A program made the translations under genes and the position numbers. DNA of 20,657 nt from JAWLHJ01 sp040904945 (GTDB taxonomy: Bacteria > Gemmatimonadota > Gemmatimonadetes > Longimicrobiales > Gaopeijiaceae), in assembly GCA_040904945.1 (NCBI GenBank), contig JBBDSM010000144.1, positions 1 through 20,657 of the forward strand. The letters are read 5' to 3'. Positions 1 through 7,950 of the stretch are shown here, piece by piece. The stretch's first letter is position 1. Each line of letters opens with the position of its first letter. The notes beneath the pieces were generated by a model. It was not told the origin of the DNA. It did not search any database and worked only from the letters and a program-made list of their open reading frames with translations.

Positions 1-1112
1 TTCCGGGACCCACGCTCGTGTGCGTGGGGGCGATTCACGGCAATGAGCCCGCCGGGGTGCACGCGATCCATCGGGTCGGGCAGCGCCTTGCGGACGCGGG
101 ATCTCTGGTTCGAGGCGACTTCGTGGGCCTCGTCGGAAATCTCGAGGCTTTCGCCCAAGGGCGCCGCTTCGTGGAGCGTGACCTCAACCGGGCCTGGACC
201 CGCGACAGGGTCGGGCGACTGACCGTAGCTCCGGGGGATGGCGGCGCCCTGCACGCCGAGGATATGGAGCAACGCGAGCTTCTGACCGAGATCGAGTGGG
301 CGATCCGCGAGGCCCGTGGCCCCGTGCACCTGATCGACCTGCACACGACCTCGGGGTCGGATGGGATTTTCACGGTCTTCGGTGACGCCCTCCCGCACCG
401 CGCCTTCGCCGAACGGTTCTCGATTCCGATGGTGCTCGGTCTGGAGGAGCTGGTCGACGGCACGATCATTCAGCATTTCGGAACACGCGGGATCATCGCG
501 GTGACCGTCGAGACGGGCCGTCACGACGCGCCAGGCTCGGTGGATCGAGCCGAAGCCGCGGTCTGGCTGGCCCTGGATGCGCTCGGCATGCTGAGCGAGA
601 GCGTGCGCGACCAAGCGGTCGCGGGAGAGCGCACGCTGCGACGGGCCTCGGCACATCTGCCTCGTGCGTTGGAGATGCGGCACCGGCACGCGGTGCGCCC
701 GGGAGATGGCTTTCTGATGCGGCCGGGCTACAAGAACTTCGACCGCGTCGCACGAGACGAGGTCGTGGCGTCGGATGCCGGTGGAGAGGTCCGGGCGACC
801 GAGGCCGCGCGCCTGCTCATGCCGCTGTACCAGGACCAGGGGGAGGACGGGTTCTTCCTGGTCCGGCGGTTCAGCCCCTTCTGGATGTGGCTCTCCGAGC
901 AGCTCAGACGCGCACGGGTCGACCGGATCGCGCCGTATCTGCCTGGCGTACGCCGGGTGCCCGGTGACCCGGACGCCGTCACCATCGATCGCCGCGTGGC
1001 GCGCTTCTTCGCGCGGCAGCTCTTCCACCTGCTCGGCTTCCGGAGGGTCGAAGAAGCCGGCCCCCGACTGGTGATGCGCCGCCGCCCTCGGCACGTGAAC
1101 AAGGGGGCTTGA
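1..1112 (+). CDS. Aspartoacylase/succinylglutamate desuccinylase-like zinc deacylase, 5'-truncated
   Basis: The reading frame is open to the left edge (first whole codon at 3, reading PGPTLVCVGAIHGNE), so the true start lies outside the window; the GTG at 18 is inside the first core strand and is not a real start. Family hallmarks are visible: the GAIHGNEPAG zinc-ligand motif (His and Glu), DLNRAW (substrate-binding Asn-Arg), HLIDLHTTSG with the third metal-ligand His, and VTVETGRH with the likely catalytic Glu. Members of the AstE/AspA (M14-like) family remove acyl groups from N-acyl amino acids in the cytoplasm. The C-terminal ~140 residues form the usual beta-rich accessory domain, ending in a basic tail. 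The substrate cannot be deduced: no other arginine-degradation (ast) genes are present. The stop TGA is at 1110-1112; an RCC1-repeat gene follows 56 bp later on the same strand. Confidence 0.85.
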   Translation, partial: PGPTLVCVGAIHGNEPAGVHAIHRVGQRLADAGSLVRGDFVGLVGNLEAFAQGRRFVERDLNRAWTRDRVGRLTVAPGDGGALHAEDMEQRELLTEIEWAIREARGPVHLIDLHTTSGSDGIFTVFGDALPHRAFAERFSIPMVLGLEELVDGTIIQHFGTRGIIAVTVETGRHDAPGSVDRAEAAVWLALDALGMLSESVRDQAVAGERTLRRASAHLPRALEMRHRHAVRPGDGFLMRPGYKNFDRVARDEVVASDAGGEVRATEAARLLMPLYQDQGEDGFFLVRRFSPFWMWLSEQLRRARVDRIAPYLPGVRRVPGDPDAVTIDRRVARFFARQLFHLLGFRRVEEAGPRLVMRRRPRHVNKGA

Positions 1113-1168
1113 CAGCCCCGATCGGCCTGGACCCATTCGATGTTGGAGCACTTCAACCGGAGCAACAT

Positions 1169-2398
1169 ATGCGCGCCTTGATCATGTCCGTGATGTCCTC
1201 GATCCCCCTCGTCTTGTTCCTGGCGGGATCCGCACCTCCGGCTTTCGAGGCCCCGCCCCCCGAAGTCCCATTCTACGCCGCGTCCCCCGAGGCGGGCTCG
1301 CGGGGGGAAGTCGCTGTCGTGGGGTCCGGTATCTCGATCGGGTTCGACCACGCATGTAGGCTGCTCGAGGGTGGGGCGGCTCAATGCTGGGGCGCCAATG
1401 ACCAGGGCCAGCTCGGGGACGGGACGACCGAGCTGAGGGGCGTCCCGACGGACGTCGTGGGCGGGCTGTCTTTCTCGGCGTTGTCTGCCGGGCACAAGCG
1501 TACCTGCGGCATCGCCGGAGGACGCATCCATTGCTGGGGCATGGAAATCGCCCGCGTCCCGGGTCAACCCGCGGGTGAGCCCAGCCAGGAGCCGGCGCCG
1601 GTTCCGGGTGACCGGACCTACACCACGGTGGCTGTCGGGAATCAGCACGCCTGCGCGTTGGACGCCTCCGGCGCCGCGTTCTGCTGGGGGCGCAATCACG
1701 CGGGTGAGCTCGGGGACAGCACGACCGACGCACGCGTGGAGCCGATCGAAGTGTTCGGCGGACAACGCTTCACCCAGATCTCCGCGGGAGGCGACCACAC
1801 CTGCGCCCTCGACGGCAACGGACGGGCGTATTGCTGGGGCAGTAACGACTTCGGAGAGCTGGGGGGCGAGGCGACCGGCATGTCGTCGGCGCCCGTCGAG
1901 GTTCAGGGCGATGTCCGCTTCGAGTCCATCGACACCGGCCTCAACCGCACGTGTGGCCTGGCAAGGGACGGCGTCGTGCACTGCTGGGGCGCCAACGGGC
2001 ACGGGGCCCTCGGTGACGGGACGGACTCGGCTCGCGTCGCGCCGGCCCCGGTCGCCGGAGACGTCCACTTTTCGGCCATCGAGGTCGGCAACCTCCACAC
2101 CTGTGGGCTGTCGCGGGAAGGCGCGGCGTACTGCTGGGGCTTCAATGGCTTCGGCGAGGTCGGAGACGGCTCGACCACCAGCCGCATGGAGCCGACGGCC
2201 GTGGTCGGTGAGCACACCTTCGGTGCGGTCGGTGCGGGGGCGTACCGGACATGCGGAGTGACGTCCGCGGACGAGATCCTCTGCTGGGGACGCGATCCCT
2301 CCGGAGGGATCGCCGGCGCCGCCGTGATCCGGCAGATGGAGCCAACTCCGTTGGTGGCCGTCGAGGCGGAGCCGGGCGGCCCAGTCAGTTCGCGCTGA
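1169..2398 (+). CDS. Secreted RCC1-repeat beta-propeller protein
   Basis: The 409-residue product starts with a hydrophobic Sec signal (MRALIMSVMSSIPLVLFLAG). I chose the ATG at 1169, with CGGAG just upstream, over a TTG at 1109 because the TTG would put 20 non-hydrophobic residues before the signal. The mature part has seven RCC1-type repeats, each centred on a Cys-x(7-9)-CWG unit (QCWG, HCWG, FCWG, YCWG, HCWG, YCWG, LCWG) and most followed by a N-x-x-G-x-LGDG-type turn. Seven units match the seven blades of an RCC1 propeller. The recurring cysteine pair in every blade suggests one disulfide per blade in an exported protein. The function is unknown; bacterial exported RCC1 proteins are usually assumed to bind partners or act at the cell surface. 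The 3' end overlaps the convergent AAA+ gene by 14 bp. Confidence 0.85.
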   Translation: MRALIMSVMSSIPLVLFLAGSAPPAFEAPPPEVPFYAASPEAGSRGEVAVVGSGISIGFDHACRLLEGGAAQCWGANDQGQLGDGTTELRGVPTDVVGGLSFSALSAGHKRTCGIAGGRIHCWGMEIARVPGQPAGEPSQEPAPVPGDRTYTTVAVGNQHACALDASGAAFCWGRNHAGELGDSTTDARVEPIEVFGGQRFTQISAGGDHTCALDGNGRAYCWGSNDFGELGGEATGMSSAPVEVQGDVRFESIDTGLNRTCGLARDGVVHCWGANGHGALGDGTDSARVAPAPVAGDVHFSAIEVGNLHTCGLSREGAAYCWGFNGFGEVGDGSTTSRMEPTAVVGEHTFGAVGAGAYRTCGVTSADEILCWGRDPSGGIAGAAVIRQMEPTPLVAVEAEPGGPVSSR

Positions 2399-4030
2399 CC
2401 GCCCGTCCTGCCGCCCACGCGCGCATGTCGTCGATCCGCTCGCGCATGGTGACGGAGAGCGGACGCGTGGCGGCGGCCTCACGTGCCAGGAGTGCGGTGT
2501 CCACCGGTGCGTCGGCGGCGAACGCGGTATAGAGGGCCGACACCACGACCTCCTCGATCTCGGCGCCCGAGAAGCCGTCCGTGCGGGCGGCCAAGGCGGG
2601 TAGGTCGATGGCCCCGGCGTCCCGCGCTCTCCGTTCGAGGTGGATCCGGAAAAGCTCTTCGCGGACTGCACCGTCGGGGAGATCGACGAAGAATACCTCG
2701 TCGAACCGGCCTTTACGGAGGAACTCCGGCGGCAGGCTGCGGACGTCGTTGGCTGTCGCGACGACGAACACCTCGCCGGCCCGGTCCTGCATCCATGAGA
2801 GGAAGCTTCCGAGGACGCGCTCGCTCACGCCGCCGTCCTCGCCGCCGCCCGACGCGAACGCCTTCTCCAGCTCGTCGATCCAGAGGACCACGGGCGCCAT
2901 CCGCTCGGCGACGGCCATGGCCCGCTTGAAGTTCCGCTCGCTCTCCCCGATGTACTTGTTGTAGAGGTTCGAGGGGTCGAGCTTCAGCAGCGGCAGGCCC
3001 CACTCGCCGGCCACCGCCTTGGCCGACAGGCTCTTGCCGCAGCCGGGGACGCCGAGCAGCAGCACTCCCCGGGGGAACGTCAGCCCGAAATCCCGGGCCC
3101 GCTCGGGCTCCCGAACCACCGCCGAGCGCTTGCGCAGCCAGGCCTTGAGCCCCGCCAGATCGGCGATCTCCGCCAGGGCGTGCTCCACCGGGTAGTACTC
3201 GAGCAGCCCTTCCCGCTCGACGATGCGGCGCTTGGCCTCGAGGACGTGCCCGATGTCGTCCCGCGTGAGGGCGCCGTCCTCCACGATGGCCTTGGTGAGC
3301 ACCTTCTCGGCTTCCATGAGGGTCAGGCCGGTGAGCTGCCGCACGAGCTCGCTCCGCTCGGCCTGCGACAGCGAGACCTCGACATGGGTGGCGCGGGACA
3401 GGTCGCGCACGATGTCGGCGAGGAGCGCCGTGAGCTCGGGTTCCGACGGGCCGGGCAACGTCACGTGGGCGGCTCGCTCGGCCAGCGGGCGCGGCAGCTC
3501 GACCTCGTGCCCCGTGAGGACGATGGCACCGTCCAGGGACTCCAGGCTCCGCGCCGCATCCCTGGCGAGGGACACGAGGAGGTCTTGACCCTCCAGGCTC
3601 GGCGCCAGCGACTCGAAGTGGTAGACGGCCTCGATGCCGGCTACCGTGACGTGGCGGAGCGCTTTGGCCGGATCCTGCGTGTCGTAGATGGGGTCGTGCA
3701 GGCCGTGGCGCCGCAGGCCGCCTGAGCGGGTCCACGTGTAGAATGGCAGGCCCATGCGGTCGGCCACGTGCGCGAGCAGTGTACCTGCGCGGGTCTCTTC
3801 TTCCGTGTCGAGGTGCACGAGCCCGTGCCGGGACCGCATCAGCAGCTCGATGTCTCGAAGGGCGTCCTTNNNNNNNNNNNNNNNNNNNNNNNNNNNNNNN
3901 NNNNNNNNNNNNNNNNNNNNNNNNNNNNNNNNNNNNNNNNNNNNNNNNNNNNNNNNNNNNNNNNNNNNNGCACGAGCCCGTGCCGGGACCGCATCAGCAG
4001 CTCGATGTCTCGAAGGGCGTCCTTAGGCAT
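2385..4030 (-). CDS. Ycf46-like AAA+ ATPase, interrupted by a scaffold gap
   Basis: The gene reads leftwards from ATG 4030 to TGA 2387-2385 and is split by 100 Ns (3870-3969) flanked by identical 55-bp sequences. Collapsing the Ns and one copy gives an intact 496-aa frame starting MPKDALRDIELL, joined to the long frame that begins MRSRHGLVHLDTEEE. That N-terminus is typical of Ycf46-type proteins. In corrected numbering the degenerate N-terminal ATPase-like domain covers about 1-200. The AAA+ module has Walker A GVPGCGKS (275-282), Walker B VVLWIDELEKAF (about 329-340), a sensor-1 ATAND and an RKGRFDEVFF arginine-finger region, followed by a helical lid with FSGAEIEEVV. It is cytosolic and presumably remodels a protein substrate; Ycf46 relatives in cyanobacteria have been linked to inorganic-carbon use, but nothing here points to photosynthesis. 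It is convergent with the RCC1 gene. No strong ribosome-binding site is seen. Confidence 0.88.
3815..4024. repeat. 55-bp direct duplication flanking the N gap
   Basis: Bases 3815-3869 and 3970-4024 are identical over 55 bp (starting GCACGAGCCCGTGCCGGGAC and ending GGGCGTCCTT), and each abuts the N run. The two copies encode the same piece of the AAA+ protein in the same relative frame. 55 is a common de Bruijn k-mer size, so these look like two contig ends overlapping by one k-mer that a scaffolder joined with a standard spacer. The biological sequence most likely contains the 55 bp once. Confidence 0.9.
3870..3969. other. Assembly gap of exactly 100 N
   Basis: This is a run of 100 undetermined bases, the conventional spacer for a gap of unknown size. 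Because its two flanks are identical, the real gap size is probably negative (an overlap) and no sequence need be missing. Confidence 0.97.
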
Positions 4031-4192
4031 GCGGGATCTTATCGGGCTTTCCATTCGACGCCACCCCGCTGGCGAGCGGCTCCATCGCCGATGAGGGCTT
4101 CGGTCACCGTGGCTGCGACGCTCGACGCGCTTCGGGCGGCCCATCCGTCCGTGTACGACCGCATGGTGCCGGAGCGCCGCGAGCTGCGACCC

Positions 4193-5344
4193 CTAACCCT
4201 CCGCCAGCCCCGCGCGTACGTGGAGCGCGACGGCGCCGAAGCCGAGGGCCGTCACGACCACCCGGACGGGAAGGCCGATCCAGGGCAGCAGCGACAGCAC
4301 CGCGACGATCGCCCCACCCAGGAGGAACGCTTTCGCGGGCGCCGTCGGAGACTCGCCCGGTCGGTCGAGGAGCGAGATGCCGAGCCAGACCCCCGGGATC
4401 ACGGGCGCCAGGTAGAGTGAGATCAGGTAGCAGACCGTCGCGACGATGGCGAGGGGTATGCCAATGATCGTCACCGCGGCGGCGAAGACCATCACGGGGA
4501 GCGCGATGATCCAGAGCAGCCCGAGCCCGAGGGCCGAGCCTGGGCGCTCGTTCAGGCGGTCGGCGGCTCCGGCCAGCCGCCGGAAGAGCAGGAGCAACAC
4601 GAAGCCCGCGAGCAGGAAGGCGGCCACGCGGCCGGCGGCCACCGAGAGGCGGAAGGCCGTCGACGGCCCAGGTACGGGGACGGCCTGTACGTCGCCCGAG
4701 ACGACAGCCGCGGGGTCGATGCTGTCGGCGCCGTCACGCACCCGGTACGTCAGATCACCGTCGATCCGCGCCGACGGGCCCAGCGTGAGCCGGCCGGCGA
4801 TGACGTCGACGTTCCCGCCCACGGGCCCGTCGAGCACGACCTCGCGCGCGGCGATCCGCAGGTTGCCCCGCACCGCGCCGCGCTGCTCGACCCGCCCACC
4901 GACCAGGTAGGCGTTCAGCGTGACGTTCGCGTCTCCCGCGACCAGGAGGTCCGCGGCCAGCAGGGTGACGTTGCGCTCCACCCGCGAGGCGAGCAGGACG
5001 GCTCCTCCGGCGGCGTGGACGTTCCCGGCCACCGATCCTTCCAGGGTCTGGGTCGATCCGGCGGTCAGCAGCGATCCTCCGGCATCGCCCGTGAACACGA
5101 CGTCCCGCCCCGCAGCCATCACGTCTCCGTCGACCGACTCGGGGACCTCGACGACCGTGCCGGTGGCGACGAGGTCTCCCCCCGACCGGTAGCGGAGTTC
5201 CTCACCTCCGGGGGCGAGCGGACCGCACGCTGCCGTCAGCGTAAGGCAGAGGAGGAGCCCCGCGCGGGCGATCCGAGGACCCGAACGCTGGCGCGAGACC
5301 CGGTCCTTCATCGGTCGAGGTGTGTTGGTTGGATGGGTCATCAT
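4193..5344 (-). CDS. Bactofilin-like (polymer-forming) lipoprotein with C-terminal membrane domain
   Basis: I chose the start ATG at 5344 because GGGAG lies about 6 nt upstream; the frame is open further upstream (to 5488), but that part looks non-coding. The 383-aa product has a basic N-region, a hydrophobic stretch (AGLLLCLTLTAAC) and a candidate lipobox Cys at residue 40. Residues about 62-222 are a run of short, regularly spaced G/V-rich strands (SVDGDVMAAG, SVAGNVHAAGG, AVRGNLRIAA, PVGGNVDVIAG, RIDGDLTYR), the pattern of a right-handed beta-helix as in bactofilins. After a proline-rich hinge come four or five membrane helices (about 235-255, 271-318, 338-376). It may form a membrane-tethered cell-surface or cytoskeletal scaffold; this is inferred. 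It is divergent from gpmI. Confidence 0.75.
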   Translation of the reverse strand: MMTHPTNTPRPMKDRVSRQRSGPRIARAGLLLCLTLTAACGPLAPGGEELRYRSGGDLVATGTVVEVPESVDGDVMAAGRDVVFTGDAGGSLLTAGSTQTLEGSVAGNVHAAGGAVLLASRVERNVTLLAADLLVAGDANVTLNAYLVGGRVEQRGAVRGNLRIAAREVVLDGPVGGNVDVIAGRLTLGPSARIDGDLTYRVRDGADSIDPAAVVSGDVQAVPVPGPSTAFRLSVAAGRVAAFLLAGFVLLLLFRRLAGAADRLNERPGSALGLGLLWIIALPVMVFAAAVTIIGIPLAIVATVCYLISLYLAPVIPGVWLGISLLDRPGESPTAPAKAFLLGGAIVAVLSLLPWIGLPVRVVVTALGFGAVALHVRAGLAEG

Positions 5345-5457
5345 GGTCGCTCCCATGTAGATCGGGCTCCGGGCTTGCCGCCGGCCGGACGTCTCTTCGA
5401 GAAGTCCCTTGAATGGTAGAACGCGCGAGCCGTCCGGGGGAGTCGCGTGCCCGGGGC

Positions 5458-5485
5458 TTGAGATTCCGGCGGGACGTGATACGCT
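5458..5485 (+). promoter_or_regulatory. Possible sigma-70 promoter for the gpmI operon
   Basis: TTGAGA (5458-5463) is followed after 16 bp by TACGCT (5480-5485), with an extended -10 TG at 5477-5478. This lies 65 bp before the gpmI start, in the 205-bp divergent region shared with the lipoprotein gene. The -10 is poor (three of six consensus bases), so the call is weak. Confidence 0.3.
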
Positions 5486-5549
5486 CACGACATCGGGAGC
5501 GCCGCGTCGAGGCGCTCTTCTCTATCGCTCTCCACCGGTCGTTCGCGTC

Positions 5550-7097
5550 ATGGGCAAGGTCTTGCTGGTCATACTCGACGGTTGGGGACACTCCGACTTC
5601 GAGGGCGCTCCCGACCCGGGCAACGCTATCGAGCAGGCCGAGGTGCCCAACTTCCGGAGCCTCTACGACACCGCGCCCCGCACCCGTCTGGCTTGCTCCG
5701 GCCAGGATGTCGGCCTGCCCGCAGGGCAGATGGGCAACTCCGAGGTGGGTCACCTGAACCTCGGCGCCGGGCGCGTCGTGCACCAGGATATCGCCCGGCT
5801 CGATCTGGCTGTCGCCGACGGCACCTTCACGGAGCGCCTCGGACTGGACGACCTGGTGGCGGGGCTGCGGGAACGCGGGGGCGCGCTGCATGTGGCCGGC
5901 CTCGTTTCGGACGGCGGGGTGCACGCGCATCTCCGGCATTTCACCGCGCTCTTCGACGTGTTGCCGACCGATCTCGACGTGCGGGTGCACTGCATCACCG
6001 ACGGCCGTGATACCTCACCGACCGGTGGGCGCGGGTACGTTGGCCGGATCGAAGAAGCGTGCGCCCGGAGCGACCGATGGGCTATCGCCTCGGTGACGGG
6101 ACGCTACTGGGCGATGGACCGCGACCGGAGGTGGGACCGTACCCGGCGCGCCTATGACCTCATCGCGAGCGGCAAGGCGGAGAACTGGGCGGACGGCCCC
6201 GACTTCCTGGCCCGGAGCTACGAGGATGGTGTGACTGACGAGTTCGTCCCGCCGACCGGCATGCGTGGCGCGGGCGAGCGTGGCATCCGGGCCGAGGACG
6301 CGGTCATCCTCTTGAATTTCCGTTCCGACCGCATGCGGCAGCTCACCGAGGCGCTGTCCCGACCCGACTTCGACGCTTTCGAGCGAGACGCACCCGTTCC
6401 TGACGAGATCGTGACGATGACCGAGTACGAAGAGGGCCTGCCGGTCACCGTGGCGTTTTCTCCGGACAACGTCCAGATGGGCCTTTCCGAGTACCTGGCT
6501 GAGCAAGGAAGAAAGCAGCTCAAGGTGGCCGAGACCGAGAAGTACGCGCACGTGACGTACTTCTTCAACGGTGGCGAGGAGACGCCGTTCTCGGGCGAGG
6601 ACCGCGAGCTGATCCCCTCGCCCGGGGTGGCGACCTACGACCTGCAGCCCGAAATGAGCGCGTTGGGGGTCGAGCGGGCCGTCGCCGCCGGGATCCGTGG
6701 TGGAGCGTACGATTTCATCCTGGTCAACTTCGCCAACCCGGACATGGTCGGGCATACGGGCTCGATTCCGGCGGCGGTCCAGGCGGTCGAAGCGGTGGAC
6801 GCGAGTCTGGGCCGCCTGCTCGAACTCGTCCGGGCGCAACCCGGCTGGGTCACGCTGGTCACGGCCGACCACGGCAACGCCGAGAAGATGCTGACCGAGA
6901 CCGGGGCACCCTACACCGCCCACACGACCGAGCCCGTCGATCTCATCATCTTCGACCCCCACGGCGGCCGAGCCCGACTCCGTGACTTTGCGCGCTTGGC
7001 CGACGTCGCCCCCACCGTGCTGAGCTACATGCAGCTGGAGCAGCCCCCTGAGATGACCGGTGAGAGCATCGTCGTCCAGCGAGAGGAGCGTGTCTGA
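5550..7097 (+). CDS. gpmI: 2,3-bisphosphoglycerate-independent phosphoglycerate mutase
   Basis: It interconverts 3- and 2-phosphoglycerate in glycolysis and gluconeogenesis using two metal ions (usually manganese) and a phosphoserine intermediate. At 515 aa it matches the usual iPGM length. Visible motifs are VILDGWG (metal ligand Asp10), GNSEVGHLNLGAGR (nucleophile Ser64), CITDGRDTSP, GRYWAMDRDRRWDR, NFRSDRMRQL, FANPDMVGHTG, VTADHGNAEKM and AHTTEPVDLI, all in canonical order. The start ATG at 5550 puts the conserved MGKVLLVILDGWG at the N-terminus; a longer in-frame extension back to 5409 is low-complexity and unlikely. No clear Shine-Dalgarno is seen. The stop overlaps the next start as TGATG, so it is probably translationally coupled to the TPR gene. 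Confidence 0.97.
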   Translation: MGKVLLVILDGWGHSDFEGAPDPGNAIEQAEVPNFRSLYDTAPRTRLACSGQDVGLPAGQMGNSEVGHLNLGAGRVVHQDIARLDLAVADGTFTERLGLDDLVAGLRERGGALHVAGLVSDGGVHAHLRHFTALFDVLPTDLDVRVHCITDGRDTSPTGGRGYVGRIEEACARSDRWAIASVTGRYWAMDRDRRWDRTRRAYDLIASGKAENWADGPDFLARSYEDGVTDEFVPPTGMRGAGERGIRAEDAVILLNFRSDRMRQLTEALSRPDFDAFERDAPVPDEIVTMTEYEEGLPVTVAFSPDNVQMGLSEYLAEQGRKQLKVAETEKYAHVTYFFNGGEETPFSGEDRELIPSPGVATYDLQPEMSALGVERAVAAGIRGGAYDFILVNFANPDMVGHTGSIPAAVQAVEAVDASLGRLLELVRAQPGWVTLVTADHGNAEKMLTETGAPYTAHTTEPVDLIIFDPHGGRARLRDFARLADVAPTVLSYMQLEQPPEMTGESIVVQREERV

Positions 7098-7936
7098 TGG
7101 ACCTCGATGCGCTTCTCTCCCGGGTTCTCACGCTTGGCGATGAGGGGGACTGGACCTCCGCGGCCGAGCTGCTCCTCGAGAATCTCGAGGAGTTCGACGA
7201 AAATCCGGCGGTGCACTGCTGGCTCGGTGTCGCGGAGCGGGAACTGGGATTGGAGGGTGTGGCCTACGAGCGGTTCAGGCGCGCGCTCGCCCTCGAGCCA
7301 ACGGATCCGTACATCCTCGCCACCGCCGGTAACGGCATCGCCGCCTTCGACGATCCGGACGCCGAGCAGGCGCTCCGGGCCGCGGCGCTCACGGCGCCGC
7401 AGGTCGTGCTCACCCGCCTCCTGTACGGCGCGTACCTCACGCGAGAGGGGCTCTTCGAGGAGGCCCGGGCGGAGCTCGAGGCGGCCGTCGCCATCGACGA
7501 GCAGGATCCGCAGGCGCGCTACGAGCTCGGGGTTCTGCATGCCATGGAAGAGCGTTTCGACGCGGCGGCCGACGCGCTCGGCGACGCCGTGCGGCTCGAC
7601 CCCGAGGACTCCTGGACCCGGGTCGTGTTCGGCCTCGTGCTGGTGGAGGCGGACCGCTTCGACGAAGCGGCCGGAGAGTTGATCGAAGGCGCGCGGATCG
7701 ATCCGGAGGACGTCGACGCGCAGTTGGCCGCCGCCCTCGCCGCGGCTGCGATCGGCCGCGAGGGCATCGCCTACGAGATGCTCGAACGCGCCCGCATGCA
7801 GGCCGCCGAAGCCGACCAGGAAATGGTCGCAGCCGTAGAGGACCGTCTCGACGCGGACCACGACGCGGCCCGTACGCTTCTCGTGGACGACATCGCCCCC
7901 TCGTTCCTTCGCGTTCGCCTGAGCGAGCGTCCCTGA
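7097..7936 (+). CDS. Cytoplasmic TPR-repeat protein
   Basis: The 279-aa acidic protein has no signal peptide or membrane segment. It consists of about six tetratricopeptide-like helical pairs with recurrent A-x-x-x-F/Y-x-x-A-x-x-L-x-P/D patterns (for example EGVAYERFRRALALEPTDP, AVAIDEQDPQARYELGVLH and ERFDAAADALGDAVRLDPED). TPR arrays are protein-interaction scaffolds; the partner is unknown. The ATG overlaps the gpmI stop by one base and is preceded by GAGGAG at 7083-7088. A protease gene starts 14 bp after the stop. Its position between a glycolytic enzyme and an M16 pair suggests one transcript but not a specific role. Confidence 0.85.
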   Translation: MDLDALLSRVLTLGDEGDWTSAAELLLENLEEFDENPAVHCWLGVAERELGLEGVAYERFRRALALEPTDPYILATAGNGIAAFDDPDAEQALRAAALTAPQVVLTRLLYGAYLTREGLFEEARAELEAAVAIDEQDPQARYELGVLHAMEERFDAAADALGDAVRLDPEDSWTRVVFGLVLVEADRFDEAAGELIEGARIDPEDVDAQLAAALAAAAIGREGIAYEMLERARMQAAEADQEMVAAVEDRLDADHDAARTLLVDDIAPSFLRVRLSERP

Positions 7937-7950
7937 CCGAGAGAATACCC

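Noticed and set aside
728..2671. 647-codon minus-strand open frame opposite the RCC1 gene
   Set aside because: Its periodic composition mirrors the RCC1 repeats in antisense, and no domain motif, start context or signal is evident.
3743..4420. Plus-strand frames running through the N gap
   Set aside because: They exist only because Ns are read as open codons and are antisense to the AAA+ and lipoprotein genes.
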